A stretch of DNA of 64,000 bases from positions 62,001 through 126,000 of the forward strand of contig NZ_JYJK01000012.1 of the NCBI RefSeq assembly GCF_003263785.1, written 5' to 3'. The notes under the pieces are model-generated. The model saw only the letters and a program-made list of their open reading frames with translations. It did no database searches and was not told where the DNA came from. Positions 20,789-30,833 of the stretch are shown here, piece after piece. This DNA is from Vibrio variabilis. GTDB lineage: Bacteria; Pseudomonadota; Gammaproteobacteria; Enterobacterales; Vibrionaceae. Made by a program: the position numbers and the translations under genes. Positions within the stretch are counted from its first letter, which is position 1; the number at the start of each line of letters is the position of its first letter.

Positions 20789-22772
20789 ATGAAAGTAGTC
20801 GTGTTTGCTTACCACAATATCGGTTGTACTGGCGTTCGTAGCTTGCTTGAAGCAGGTGTGGAAATCGAAGCGGTATTCACCCATGTTGATGACAGCAACG
20901 AGAATGTGTTTTTTGAGTCTGTAGCAAAACTTGCCGCGAAAAACGGTATTCCAGTTTACGCACCAGAAGACGTAAACCACCCTCTATGGGTTGAAAAGAT
21001 CCGTGCAATGAAGCCAGATGCATTGTTCTCATTCTACTACCGCAACATGATCAGCCAAGAAGTGCTGGATATTGCACCAAAAGGTGGCTTTAACCTACAC
21101 GGTTCTTTGCTTCCTACTTACCGTGGCCGCGCTCCAATCAACTGGGCACTGGTAAACGGTGAGACAGAGACGGGTGTGACGCTACACAAAATGGTTCAAA
21201 AAGCGGACGCTGGTGACATCGTAGGTCAAGAGAAGATCGCGATCACTGACGAAGATACAGCTGAAACGCTTCACAAGCGCATGAACGTTGCATCTAGCGA
21301 GCTGCTAAGCAAAGTACTGCCAACCATCGTTGATGGTTCTTTCAAAGCAACGGCTCAAGACGAAAGCAAAGCCACTTACTTTGGTCGTCGCACTCCTGCT
21401 GACGGTGAAATCAAGTGGTCAAACGACTCTCGCACCGTATTTAACCTAGTACGTGCTGTGACTGAACCATTCCCAGGTGCATTCACTTTCCTAGGTGAGC
21501 GTAAGCTTATTATTTGGAACGCAGAAGCAAGCGACAAAAACGTATGACGTGACTCCAGGCACTATCGTTGCTACATCACCACTAACTATCGCTTGTGCTC
21601 AAGGCTCATTGATTGTTAAGTCTGGTGAAGCGGAAAACGGTCTTTACCTAGGTGGCGAGCAACTCGCTGCTGAGCTTCACCTTGTTGAAGGCATGCGTTT
21701 TGGCCCTCAAGCAAGTGCACTTATTAACGCTAAGAAGCGCCAAAAGGTACTTATCCTTGGTGCTAACGGCTTCATCGGTACTCACCTAACTAAGCGTCTT
21801 CTAGACGACGGTGGTTACGAAGTTTATGCAATGGACATGAACTCGAACCAAATCGAAGAGCACCTAAGCCACCCGGATTTCCACTTCGTTGAAGGTGATA
21901 TCACTATCCACAACGAGTGGATCGAATACCACGTTAAGAAGTGTGACATCATTCTTCCACTAGTGGCTATCGCAACACCAATCGAATACACGCGTAACCC
22001 ACTTCGCGTATTCGAACTAGATTTCGAAGAGAACCTGAAGATCGTTCGTGCATGTGTGAAATACAACAAGCGCATCATCTTCCCATCGACGTCTGAAGTG
22101 TACGGCATGTCGACGGATCCTGAGTTCAACGAAGATACTTCACCACTGATCGTTGGTCCTATCAACCGTCAGCGTTGGATCTACTCAGTCTCTAAACAGC
22201 TACTTGACCGTGTTATCTGGGCTTACGGTAAGAAAGACGGTCTTAAGTTCACGCTATTCCGTCCGTTCAACTGGATGGGGCCACGCCTAGATAGCTTGAA
22301 CTCTGCACGTATCGGTTCTAGCCGCGCGATCACTCAGCTTATCCTAAACCTAGTTGAAGGTACGCCGATCAAACTTATCGACGGTGGTGAGCAGAAGCGT
22401 TGTTTCACTGACATCTCTGAAGCGATTGAAGCGCTATTCCGCATCATTGAGAACAAAGAAGGTCTGTGTGACGGTCAAATCATCAACATCGGTGCACCAG
22501 AAAACGAAGCGAGCATCAAAGAGCTTGCTGAGACACTGGTTGAGAAGTTTGAGAACCACCCACTGCGTGATCAGTTCCCTCCATTTGCTGGCTACAACCT
22601 AGTAGAAAGTAAAGCGTTCTACGGTGACGGCTACCAAGACGTTCAACACCGTAAACCAAGCATCGCTAACGCGAAGAAACTGCTTGATTGGGAACCAACA
22701 GTTCACATGAACGACACAATCGAAGAAACTCTAGATTTCTTCCTTAAAGGTGCAGTAGCAGAAGAGAAGTAA
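20789..22772 (+). CDS. arnA: Bifunctional ArnA: UDP-Ara4N formyltransferase / UDP-GlcA decarboxylase, frameshift in assembly
   Basis: ArnA oxidatively decarboxylates UDP-glucuronate (C-terminal SDR domain) and formylates UDP-Ara4N (N-terminal domain). The reconstructed length is 660 residues, equal to E. coli. The formyltransferase motif is [20 protein letters not shown] (Asn and His catalytic), with [17 protein letters not shown]. The dehydrogenase has the NAD motif [10 protein letters not shown] and active-site PSTSEVYGM. An extra A in the run at 21536-21540 breaks the frame between the domains; removing it gives [11 protein letters not shown]. The ribosome site GAGGAAT precedes the ATG. 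The stop overlaps the arnD start (TAATG). Confidence 0.96.
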
Positions 22773-23686
22773 TGGAACAGAATGAAGTCACTAAAGTCGG
22801 TCTTCGTATCGATGTAGACACTTTTAGAGGCACCAAACTTGGTGTTCCTAAGCTACTCGACATCTTCGAGAAGCACGGAGTGAAGGCTTCATTCTTCTTT
22901 ACTGTTGGACCTGATAACATGGGGCGCCATATATGGCGCCTTTTGCGTCCTGCATTTTTGAAGAAGATGCTTCGCTCAAAAGCGGCAAGCTTATACGGTT
23001 ACGACATCCTGATCCGTGGCACTATTTGGCCTGGGCCTGTCATTGGTAAAAAGCTCCGTCACATCATTGAAGCGACCGATACTGCGGGCCATGAGATTGG
23101 CCTACATGCTTGGGATCACCACAAATGGCAGATGAAAACTGACACTATGTCAGCCGAGCAACTGCGCAGTGAGATCACTAAGGGCTACGATATGCTAAAG
23201 GCAATCACTGGTCGTGACCTGCCTTGCAGTGCGGTTGCCGGTTGGCGCTGTACAGACCAAACCTTGATCGAAAAAGACGCGTTTCCTTTCCAATATAACA
23301 GTGACTGTCGTGGTGATTCTATCTTCTCTCCTGGTGAGGGAATGGCACCGCAAATTCCTGTTACACTTCCTACGTATGATGAGTTAGTCGGCCAAGATGG
23401 TGTCGACAATAGTAACTACAATGACGCTATCCTTAAGCTCATCAAGCGTGATGCTCTAAATGTTTACACCATTCATGCGGAAGTCGAAGGGATAGTTTGC
23501 GCTGACATGTTTGAAGAATTGATTGTCAGAGCTAAGCAACAGAATATAGAATTCGTGCCCATGATAGATCTGCTTCATGAAGCAGAGACGCCACTTCCAA
23601 AAGATTCGATAAAAAACATCGAGATGGAAGGGCGAGAAGGGTGGCTAACGCACCAAGCGTCTTTTGTTGAGCGCATGGGGCTTTAG
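22772..23686 (+). CDS. arnD: 4-deoxy-4-formamido-arabinose-phosphoundecaprenol deformylase ArnD
   Basis: ArnD removes the formyl group from undecaprenyl-phosphate Ara4FN, making the step irreversible before flipping. The 304-residue NodB-type polysaccharide deacetylase-like protein has GLRIDVDTFRGT (metal Asp pair), HEIGLHAWDHHKWQ (metal His residues), AVAGWRC and YNSDCRGDSIF. It is intact and translationally coupled to arnA by TAATG. A hairpin follows before arnT. Confidence 0.95.
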   Translation: MEQNEVTKVGLRIDVDTFRGTKLGVPKLLDIFEKHGVKASFFFTVGPDNMGRHIWRLLRPAFLKKMLRSKAASLYGYDILIRGTIWPGPVIGKKLRHIIEATDTAGHEIGLHAWDHHKWQMKTDTMSAEQLRSEITKGYDMLKAITGRDLPCSAVAGWRCTDQTLIEKDAFPFQYNSDCRGDSIFSPGEGMAPQIPVTLPTYDELVGQDGVDNSNYNDAILKLIKRDALNVYTIHAEVEGIVCADMFEELIVRAKQQNIEFVPMIDLLHEAETPLPKDSIKNIEMEGREGWLTHQASFVERMGL

Positions 23687-23728
23687 TTGCGGCGCGTTGG
23701 GTTTAGTGTCTCGCGTGCCATCAATCAG

Positions 23729-23755
23729 AGCCCATGACTTCATGGGCTTTTATTC
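23729..23755 (+). terminator. Hairpin with short T tract between arnD and arnT
   Basis: AGCCCATGA and TCATGGGCT enclose two bases and are followed by TTTATT. It lies 43 bases after the arnD stop and 14 before the arnT start, so it may act as a partial terminator inside the operon. Confidence 0.65.
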
Positions 23756-23768
23756 AATTGGATGAAGA

Positions 23769-25421
23769 ATGCAACAATCACGAATTAACTGGGCGGTATG
23801 GGTACCGCTGTTTTTTATCGCGCTTTACATATTACCGCTCGATTTGCGTCCATTGTGGTCGCCAGACGAACTCCGTTATGGTGAGATCTCTCGTGAGATG
23901 GTCGCGTCAGGAAACTGGATTGTTCCTACCTTCAACGACTTGCGCTATTTTGAAAAGCCGATCATGGGCTACTGGTTCAATGCTATTGCTCAAGTAGTAT
24001 TCGGTGATACTAATTTCGCTGTGCGTATTGCGTCAGCATTGGCAACCTTAGGTGGTGCGCTATTCCTGGTGTCGCTGGTAAGTCGAATGGCAGACCGACG
24101 TCAAGGCTGGCTAACGGCAGGCGTGTTTTTGAGCATGTTTATGGTGGCCGCAATTGGTACCTATAGTGTCCTTGATGGCATGCTCGCATTTTGGCTAACG
24201 GCTTGTTATGCGGCGTTTTACTTTGCTACAGAAGCGACAAGTACCAAGCAGCGTTGGCTCCACTATGGTCTCGCGGGTTTCTTCTGTGGCTGTGCTGTTC
24301 TTACTAAAGGCTTCCTTGCTCTAGCACTGCCAGTGATTGTCGTTGTGCCATACATGATTTTGCAAAAGCAGTTCCTCGAGATCCTTCGTTGGGGCTGGTG
24401 GGTGATGCTGGTGGCATTTATCACTTGTCTACCTTGGTCACTTGCGATTCATGCTGCCGAACCTGATTACTGGAACTACTTCTTCTGGGAAGAGCACATT
24501 CACCGCTTCTCAGCAGAAGATGCCCAACACGCAGCGCCGATTTGGTATTACGTTCCGTTCCTATTTTTAGGGACGCTTCCTTGGGTGTTTTGGGCACCAT
24601 CAGCGACTGTTCAGCTTAAAGGTGAGCTTAGCAAGCCGCTGATTCGTTACTCCATTTTGTGGGCATTGATGCCGTTTCTACTGTTCTCTTATGCGAGCGG
24701 TAAGTTGGCGACCTACATTTTGCCTTGTATGGCACCGATTGCGATTTTGCTGACACACGGCATCCTTAAAGCGTATAGCAAGAAAGCGAAAGGCTTAACG
24801 ATTGGCTCACTAATTAACGGTGCATTCTTCGCGATTGTGGCGATCACCTTGATGGTTATGTTCTTCATGGGCAAACTACCATTGGATGAGACCGAGTCGT
24901 ACCGTCCTTGGATTGCTTTGTTTATTTTAGGTTTTTGGGCAGCGTGTGCATTTTTTGCCGCTAAAGCTCAGGCGTTTGAGCACAAGTTTGCAGCCTACAT
25001 GCTATCTCCACTGGCGTTGTTTGCACTGTTCTCAACCGTGGTACCAAACACGACCATTGATTCAAAAATGCCAGGTCGTTTCATGGAGGAGCTAGCACCG
25101 AAAGTGACCGACGAAATGGTGCTGATTGCTGATTACCCAGATACCATGTCAGCGCTAAACTGGTATCTAAAACGCACCGATGTCTACCTAACAAAAGGTA
25201 TGGGCGAAGTCGATTATGGTTTGGCTTACGACGATGCTAACCATCGTTGGGTACCGTTTGCAGAGCTTGGTGACTTTATTAAAGAGAAGCAAAAGACGGC
25301 ACCAGTGCTGCTTCACTTTAGGAACTTGCCGGCACTGCCAGCTGACTTCCCGGTGGCAGATGATCACGTTGATCGCGGTCGTTACCATGCTTTGATCTTC
25401 AATAAAATATCGGCAGAGTAA
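23769..25421 (+). CDS. arnT: Lipid A L-Ara4N transferase ArnT
   Basis: ArnT moves L-Ara4N from undecaprenyl phosphate to lipid A phosphates on the periplasmic face, lowering net negative charge and polymyxin binding. Its 550 residues equal the E. coli length. The first periplasmic loop has LRPLWSPDELRYGEISREMVASGNW and LRYFEKPIMGYWFNA, the PMT-type catalytic region. About 12 TMs follow, with ASGKLATYILPCMAPIA near residue 310. The soluble C-terminal domain is present. The stop overlaps arnE (TAATG). Confidence 0.95.
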   Translation: MQQSRINWAVWVPLFFIALYILPLDLRPLWSPDELRYGEISREMVASGNWIVPTFNDLRYFEKPIMGYWFNAIAQVVFGDTNFAVRIASALATLGGALFLVSLVSRMADRRQGWLTAGVFLSMFMVAAIGTYSVLDGMLAFWLTACYAAFYFATEATSTKQRWLHYGLAGFFCGCAVLTKGFLALALPVIVVVPYMILQKQFLEILRWGWWVMLVAFITCLPWSLAIHAAEPDYWNYFFWEEHIHRFSAEDAQHAAPIWYYVPFLFLGTLPWVFWAPSATVQLKGELSKPLIRYSILWALMPFLLFSYASGKLATYILPCMAPIAILLTHGILKAYSKKAKGLTIGSLINGAFFAIVAITLMVMFFMGKLPLDETESYRPWIALFILGFWAACAFFAAKAQAFEHKFAAYMLSPLALFALFSTVVPNTTIDSKMPGRFMEELAPKVTDEMVLIADYPDTMSALNWYLKRTDVYLTKGMGEVDYGLAYDDANHRWVPFAELGDFIKEKQKTAPVLLHFRNLPALPADFPVADDHVDRGRYHALIFNKISAE

Positions 25422-25768
25422 TGACGGTACTGCTGTACATTATTTCTGTACTGGCTAGCTCGCTCAGTCAATATTGGCAAAAGCGAGCAGCTATGTACTT
25501 TGAAGAGAATCCGCAGCTGACGATGATGGGTAAGCTATTCAGTTTTCCAATGATCTTAGGTATTGGTTTTTTGGGCACGAGTGCGATTACTTGGCTTGGT
25601 GTATTGAGCCAGTGGGACGTGTCAGTCGCTTACCCTCTTCTTAGCGTTAACTTCGTCATCATGTTATTGGTGTCTAAGTTTGCTTTTGGCGAAGTGGTCC
25701 TGCCAAGACAGTGGCTTGGTGTCATGATGATCATGATTGGTATCGGTATCATTGGAGGCGCGCACTGA
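25421..25768 (+). CDS. arnE: Undecaprenyl-phosphate-aminoarabinose flippase subunit ArnE
   Basis: ArnE is a small EamA/SMR-like membrane protein of 115 residues with four TMs that pairs with ArnF to flip the lipid-linked sugar to the periplasm. WDVSVAYPLLSVNFVIMLL matches the conserved core of the family. It overlaps arnT (TAATG) and arnF (TGATG). Confidence 0.92.
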   Translation: MTVLLYIISVLASSLSQYWQKRAAMYFEENPQLTMMGKLFSFPMILGIGFLGTSAITWLGVLSQWDVSVAYPLLSVNFVIMLLVSKFAFGEVVLPRQWLGVMMIMIGIGIIGGAH

Positions 25769-26191
25769 TGGTATTGAAAGATCTCAAAGCTGGCCTTCCT
25801 ATTGCACTGGTGAGTGTACTGCTTATTTCTGTCGCACAACTCGCAATGAAATGGGGCATGGGGGATTGTCCGCCGGGTGGGGACACTTCAACCTGCTCTA
25901 ATGGCAATCGATGTGATAACGATTGTCGCTGAGTTTTGGCCTGCGCTACTTTGCGTCGCTATCGGTCTTGGATGCTACGCACTGTCTATGGGTTGCTGGG
26001 TTATGGCATTGAAGCACTTACCGCTTGGTGTTGCTTACCCGCTGCTCAGTCTAAGCTATGTCATCGTTTACGCCCTAGCGGTCACGCTTCCTTGGCTTGA
26101 TGAGCCATTTAGCTGGGTTAAGCTTTTAGGTATCGGCTGTATTCTTCTTGGCCTTACTCTCATCTTCACTGCAAAAAAATCCAGCTCTTGA
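25768..26191 (+). CDS. arnF: Undecaprenyl-phosphate-aminoarabinose flippase subunit ArnF, frameshift in assembly
   Basis: ArnF is the partner of ArnE. The reconstructed protein has about 140 residues and four TMs, with the core [18 protein letters not shown]. The frame breaks near 25875-25880; removing one base (probably a G) joins [10 protein letters not shown] to [13 protein letters not shown]. Its last codons form one arm of the shared terminator with the syp locus. Confidence 0.88.
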
Positions 26192-26204
26192 GCTGGATTT
26201 TTTT
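26173..26204. terminator. Bidirectional terminator between arn and syp operons
   Basis: ATCCAGCTC and GAGCTGGAT pair around TT, with seven A before and seven T after. It terminates arnBCADTEF on the plus strand and sypR on the minus strand. Confidence 0.93.
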
Positions 26205-26228
26205 GAAATGCCGGTCTTTGATTACGTG

Positions 26229-26870
26229 TTAACGACCGCGCCCATCCACCATAATCTTCAGTGTTTTGAACACAATATGCAGATCCGTCATTAGCCACGA
26301 TTTATACGATGAAAGCGACAGTGCGTAACTGTGGTCAAATCCCACTTTGCTGCGCACATCTTCAATACAGGTATCATAACCTTGGTTAACTTGCGCAAGC
26401 CCTGTGATACCAGGAAGCACATCATAAGTGCGTTCAACAAAGAATGGGATATCGTTTTCTAGTCTCTGATAAAAGTCCGGACGCTCTGGGCGCGGGCCAA
26501 TAAGCGACATGTCTCCACGAAGTACATTAATAAATTGTGGCAGCTCATCGAGACGCGTTTTGCGAAGGAAACGGCCAACAGGTGTAATACGCGGGTCGTT
26601 TTCCGTTGCCCAAGTTGCACCTGTACGTGATTCTGCATCGATGTACATGGTTCTGAATTTAAGCACATGGATAAAGTCCATTTTTGTTGGGCTCCATTTA
26701 CCAACGCGAAGCTGCTGATAAAAAATCGGACCTTTTGAGGTTAGCTTTATCGCTAACGCAACAGGGATAAAGCACATGCCGAGAATGAGCATACCTACAC
26801 TCGCGCCGACCAAGTCAAAGATACGCTTTGAGGTACGAATCAGAGTTTTTTCCATATTAACCTTTTTCAT
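26229..26870 (-). CDS. sypR: Undecaprenyl-phosphate sugar phosphotransferase (SypR-like)
   Basis: This initiating enzyme transfers a sugar-1-phosphate to undecaprenyl phosphate. The roughly 213-residue single-TM protein of the bacterial sugar transferase family has a membrane anchor ([21 protein letters not shown]), [47 protein letters not shown] and [14 protein letters not shown]. It lacks the large N-terminal domain of WcaJ, so it is a minimal PglC/WbaP-core type. The start at 26870 best fits AGGAG; ATGs at 26876 and 26855 are alternatives. It is the last gene of the syp direction. Confidence 0.9.
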   Translation of the reverse strand: MKKVNMEKTLIRTSKRIFDLVGASVGMLILGMCFIPVALAIKLTSKGPIFYQQLRVGKWSPTKMDFIHVLKFRTMYIDAESRTGATWATENDPRITPVGRFLRKTRLDELPQFINVLRGDMSLIGPRPERPDFYQRLENDIPFFVERTYDVLPGITGLAQVNQGYDTCIEDVRSKVGFDHSYALSLSSYKSWLMTDLHIVFKTLKIMVDGRGR

Positions 26871-28062
26871 GTTCATTCTCCTGTTGTGGTAGACGTTTCC
26901 ATGCGCCGTTCTCTAAGCCAATTAGATAGCGAAGACCACCGATTAAGTTTGCAGTGTGTCCAACAACTAGGTAAGTAAATGCTCGTACTAGCTTAATGGA
27001 CTGTAGTTTTGGGATAAGGACGCTGATAGCTACAGAGCCATAGAGCGCCACTTGTAGTAGTAGAAAACTGGTAAATAATGCGCTACTTGGCGCCAATATG
27101 GCTGAGGTAATCAGGCATATGAGCATCAAATAAGGGGTGAGCACTCTTAATCCTTTTCCGGAAAAGAAGGTAAGCGCGGTGCCCTTGTGCTGCGGTGCAA
27201 ACAGCGACATTAGTGCGATAATTTGCTGCATGTTGCCAGCAGAGATACGTAATCGGCGTTTAAAGTCTTGGCTAGTGCCGCTGCTTTCCATTTCAATAGC
27301 GTTCATGTGTGGTTCGTATACGGCTCGATGACCACGACGAACGATGTTCATAGGAATAATGAAATCATCATTGATGGTGTTGTAAGGCAGCACTTCAAAT
27401 AAGTTTGCTCTAATGAAGTAGAGCGCACCGTGGGCACCAATCGTAGAGCCTAGCGTAGACTCGCTGTATTTCACCTGGTTCTGGTAGCGCCAGTACAGAG
27501 ACTCACCACGTTCATCTTGCTCTAAGAGCTGATACGTCGAGTTAACCACGCCAACATGTTTGTCCTGAAAGTGATGCGCTGCGAGTTTGAGGGCATCAAT
27601 AGAAATCAATGCTGACACATCGGAGATACATGTGATGTCCGTTTCAATGGCCGACAAATGTTGATTGAGTCGGAACACTTTTCCTTGGTTATCCTCATTG
27701 TCGATGATCCTAAACAGAGTATCGCAGCAGATGGCTTCTTGAATGGTTTCTTCCGCAACATGGATAGTGTTGTCAGTGCTGCCGTCGTTGATGATGATGA
27801 CTTCAAGCTTGTCGCTAGGGTAGTCGAGTACTGCACAGTTACGGATCTTATCGGCTATCCACTTTTCTTCGTTGTAAGCAGGGATAACGATAGTGATCGA
27901 TGGCAGCGCAGCATTGTTGTCTAGTTGATAAAGCGACACTCGCTTTGCTTTAGGTAGCGGATGTCGTGACGCCCACCATTTTAGTAACATTGGGTAAATA
28001 GCGTGGTGATAGACAATAAAAAAAGCACTAGTCCAAAACAAGCTGATAAGTAGTGTTTGCAT
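26857..28062 (-). CDS. sypQ: Membrane-bound family 2 glycosyltransferase (SypQ-like)
   Basis: This processive-type GT2 has an N-terminal TM (LLISLFWTSAFFIVYH), ITIVIPAYNEEKWI, a DXD region (IINDGSTDN; ISDVSALIS), NDDFIIP and three or four C-terminal TMs. It has about 401 residues from the ATG at 28062, which has AAGGA at proper spacing. The ATG at 28092 is possible but lacks a ribosome site. The probable role is addition of a sugar to the lipid-linked repeat unit. Confidence 0.85.
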   Translation of the reverse strand: MQTLLISLFWTSAFFIVYHHAIYPMLLKWWASRHPLPKAKRVSLYQLDNNAALPSITIVIPAYNEEKWIADKIRNCAVLDYPSDKLEVIIINDGSTDNTIHVAEETIQEAICCDTLFRIIDNEDNQGKVFRLNQHLSAIETDITCISDVSALISIDALKLAAHHFQDKHVGVVNSTYQLLEQDERGESLYWRYQNQVKYSESTLGSTIGAHGALYFIRANLFEVLPYNTINDDFIIPMNIVRRGHRAVYEPHMNAIEMESSGTSQDFKRRLRISAGNMQQIIALMSLFAPQHKGTALTFFSGKGLRVLTPYLMLICLITSAILAPSSALFTSFLLLQVALYGSVAISVLIPKLQSIKLVRAFTYLVVGHTANLIGGLRYLIGLENGAWKRLPQQENEHEKG

Positions 28063-28092
28063 ATCTATTCCTTGAATTGCGTGAGTCATCAT

Positions 28093-29232
28093 TTATGCCT
28101 TAACCGCCAGTGCGCGGTACGCTTGGCTCATGGTGCGAACATCGTTATGCTCGACCACAAAATCTCTTGGTGTAAATAAGTGGCGAGTCGCCATGGCTTT
28201 CTCAAGTGTGGCCAATAGCGAAAATACGCGTTTGGATTTGGTCGTAAGCCCGGAGAGAGGGCACAACGTTTCTCGCGCTGCGCCTACGTCGGTGACCACG
28301 ACAGGGATATTGCACGCCTGAGCTTCCAGCGGAGACAGTGGAAATCCTTCACAGCTTGATGGTAAGCAGAACAAATCCAGTGATTGATAAAAACTGGGCA
28401 TATCGCTCACGAGTCCCAAGAAGTGCACGCGATGGCGAATGTTTAGGTGTTGGCAAAGCTGTTTTAACTCTTGCTCTAAAGGCCCTGCGCCAGCAATCGC
28501 CAAGTGCGTGTTCTCTGGCAGGCGTGATACCGCTTTAATGAGCGTTGTATGGGATTTAACGGGAACTAATCGGCCGGCAGTACCAATGATTAGAGTGTCT
28601 GCTGGTAGCCCTAGAATACGTCTCGCAGCGGCTTGGTTGGCAGGAACAAAGCGGTTGCAGTCGATACCATTTTTAATCACCTTTGATTCTGTAAATGGAA
28701 ATAGCTCGTTCAACTGCTTGCTCACTTCATCTGCGTCTGCAACCAATATAGGGTTCACAAGTTTTAGCGCGAGCGTTTCAACGTGGCGACGCTTGGTGTT
28801 TTGCAGGTGCCACATGTCGTGTTCGGTATGAATGCAAGTCGTGATGCGTGCCATTCTTGCGGCGATACCACCATACAGCAATGGACCAATATGATGAGTA
28901 TGTACTACGTCGGCACTGAGGCGTTTCAGCTCGGCGCTGAGCTGTTTAATCAGCGATAGTTGAAACCCCTCAGCTTTGTCTAAGAACACCAACTGCGACT
29001 GGAAGTGTCTTAAAATAGGCCAGTGTTGAATGGCCTGTTGCTGAGTACCTTCCAAGCTGATGATGTAGCAGCGCTCGTGAGCGGGAGTTTGCTTTAGGAG
29101 CTCAATGACCATGGTTTCAAGGCCGCCTGGCGCTAAATGTTGAACAACATGCACTGTGGTCAGTGTCGCTTTTCTGCCTTGGTTTTTTATGGATTGCTTT
29201 TTTGTGGATTGATCACGCTGAGTTGCCATCAT
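28093..29232 (-). CDS. sypP: Family 4 glycosyltransferase (SypP-like)
   Basis: This GT-B enzyme of about 379 residues has the N-terminal VVQHLAPGGLETMVIEL donor-loop motif, VVHTHHIGPLLYGG and IIGTAGRLVPVKSHTTLI. Its C-terminal E-x7-E region is PSSCEGFPLSPLEAQACNIPVV, which binds the nucleotide sugar. The start at 29232 (ATGATGGCAACT) has AAGGAG 5 bases upstream; a longer frame to 29283 would start closer to the sigma-54 promoter. A sigma-54 promoter lies about 80 bases upstream. Confidence 0.85.
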   Translation of the reverse strand: MMATQRDQSTKKQSIKNQGRKATLTTVHVVQHLAPGGLETMVIELLKQTPAHERCYIISLEGTQQQAIQHWPILRHFQSQLVFLDKAEGFQLSLIKQLSAELKRLSADVVHTHHIGPLLYGGIAARMARITTCIHTEHDMWHLQNTKRRHVETLALKLVNPILVADADEVSKQLNELFPFTESKVIKNGIDCNRFVPANQAAARRILGLPADTLIIGTAGRLVPVKSHTTLIKAVSRLPENTHLAIAGAGPLEQELKQLCQHLNIRHRVHFLGLVSDMPSFYQSLDLFCLPSSCEGFPLSPLEAQACNIPVVVTDVGAARETLCPLSGLTTKSKRVFSLLATLEKAMATRHLFTPRDFVVEHNDVRTMSQAYRALAVKA

Positions 29233-29311
29233 TCTCGTCTCCTTACTTGTCTTATTCGCCGTTCTCGTCGTGTTGCAAATCAACGATGGCAGCGTTATTG
29301 ACTAGGAGAAT

Positions 29312-29327
29312 TGCACTTAGTGTGCCA
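29312..29327 (-). promoter_or_regulatory. Sigma-54 promoter upstream of sypP
   Basis: On the minus strand, TGGCACACTAAGTGCA matches TGGCAC-N5-TTGCA with one mismatch, keeping -24 GG and -12 GC. Confidence 0.75.
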
Positions 29328-29376
29328 AGAATTTAATGTATTTTAAAACAGAGAGTTAGGAAAGGTTGCATGCCAT

Positions 29377-29391
29377 TTCTCGAAATGACAT
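29377..29391 (+). promoter_or_regulatory. Candidate SypG enhancer site upstream of sypP
   Basis: TTCTCG-AAA-TG resembles the SypG site TTCTCA-N3-TG with one mismatch, 50 bases upstream of the -24 element. Confidence 0.45.
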
Positions 29392-29405
29392 GCAAAATAG
29401 CAAAT

Positions 29406-30833
29406 CTAGAAACTGATTTTGGGAATGGCAGTGATGACAGGCAGTTTGGCGTCTTCGAGCTGTTGGCGACGACGAATGGTCGTATCAAATAGCTCAAGGA
29501 ATATCGCGGTGCCAATCCCAAGCGCGATCCCGGCAATGACCCCCAGTATAGCGAACACAATAGCTGGCAAATTGGTCGAGCTGCTCGGGGTGTAGGGTAG
29601 GTCAATCACTTTGACGCGTTTATTCTGCTCGAATATACCCAGTGAGCCGGTAAGTTCGGCCATTTCGTAGCGCTCTACCAGTTCGTCATACAGTTCACGT
29701 TTTAACGTGACGTCACGTTGCAGACGCAATAACTGTTTGGCGTTGCTACCATAGTTTTTAGCATTGGCGGTCAGTTCGGCAATCATTGACTCTAGACTTG
29801 AGGTTTCTTGTTTCAACGACTCGTATCGTCCACGCACTACTTGAAGATTTTGAAGTTGGGTAATCAATAGCGGTTGAAATTCGCGGCTACTGCTGCCAGT
29901 ACCTGCTGCGCTGGCAATATCCCATAGCTGGTCGGAATCGAGTCCAGTTTGTTCACTGCTGAGTAATACTGATCGCTCTTGCTCTAGCCTTTGAAGTTCA
30001 CGCAGCTTGGCCTGTACGGCGCTATGGGAGGTGGTGTACTTGGCTTTCAGCAGAGTCAATTCACTACGGATTTCAATGATCTGTTCTTCTAAACGACCAA
30101 CGATTGGATTGGTTTTTGAAAGCTGCTGGTCTAAGGTACCGAGGCTTTTCTCAATACCCGCAAGCTCAGCCTGTTTTTCTGCAAGCTTTTGTTTGAGTTT
30201 AGCCAAGCGGCTTAAATTCTCACTTTGCATTTCAGGAGTCGCAGCCGAGTGCGCATTGTAATACTCCGCTAATGCTTGCTCCGCTTGCTCTAAAGCTTGT
30301 TTGCGTTTCTCAATATGAATGGTGAGAAACTCACTTGAATCGCGTATAGATGAACGCTCTGGCGCTAGCAGTTCCTCAATAAAGTGTACACTTACCGACT
30401 CTAGTAACGCTTTCATGCCATCCGGTGAAGAAGCTGAATGTTCGATTTTGATAAAGTCCTTACCGAGCTGACTGACCGTTAAGTTAGATGATATCTTCGC
30501 AATGACTTGGTCTTGCTCATAAGGGCTCATGGTGTCGTCAATGAGATTCAAGTCACTTGCGACTGAGAGCAGCACATGGCGACTGTTAAGTAGGGTTTTG
30601 AGTGCCGATAGCCTTTCTTTGAGCATGGTGGAGACCGCAATATCCTCAAGGAACGGGTTCATTTTCGCAGTTTCTTGAATCAACATGCTGGTGTGAGATT
30701 TGTATTTAGGCGGCGTCATCGCACCAACGGCATAAGCAATGATTGGCATCACAAGAATAGGGATGACAATCGCGTAACGGCGACGCCACGCCGCTGTCAG
30801 TATCACTAATAGACGTATCTTAAGCTCGCTCAT
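29406..30833 (-). CDS. sypO: Chain-length determinant / Wzz-type protein (SypO-like)
   Basis: This 475-residue polysaccharide co-polymerase of the inner membrane has an N-terminal TM (YAIVIPILVMPIIAYAVGAM), a long periplasmic coiled coil rich in E, Q, K and L (about 150-370), and a C-terminal TM (NLPAIVFAILGVIAGIALGIGTA). A proline-rich stretch (VIDLPYTPSSSTNLP) precedes the last TM, as in GNVR/Wzz proteins. It has no cytoplasmic ATPase domain; SypD supplies that separately. Its start overlaps the sypN stop by ATGA. Confidence 0.9.
   Translation of the reverse strand: MSELKIRLLVILTAAWRRRYAIVIPILVMPIIAYAVGAMTPPKYKSHTSMLIQETAKMNPFLEDIAVSTMLKERLSALKTLLNSRHVLLSVASDLNLIDDTMSPYEQDQVIAKISSNLTVSQLGKDFIKIEHSASSPDGMKALLESVSVHFIEELLAPERSSIRDSSEFLTIHIEKRKQALEQAEQALAEYYNAHSAATPEMQSENLSRLAKLKQKLAEKQAELAGIEKSLGTLDQQLSKTNPIVGRLEEQIIEIRSELTLLKAKYTTSHSAVQAKLRELQRLEQERSVLLSSEQTGLDSDQLWDIASAAGTGSSSREFQPLLITQLQNLQVVRGRYESLKQETSSLESMIAELTANAKNYGSNAKQLLRLQRDVTLKRELYDELVERYEMAELTGSLGIFEQNKRVKVIDLPYTPSSSTNLPAIVFAILGVIAGIALGIGTAIFLELFDTTIRRRQQLEDAKLPVITAIPKISF

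Noticed and set aside
20789..22772. Separate genes for Ara4N formyltransferase and UDP-GlcA decarboxylase
   Set aside because: The break is one extra A in an A5 run, the two parts join exactly as ArnA, and the repaired length equals E. coli ArnA (660).
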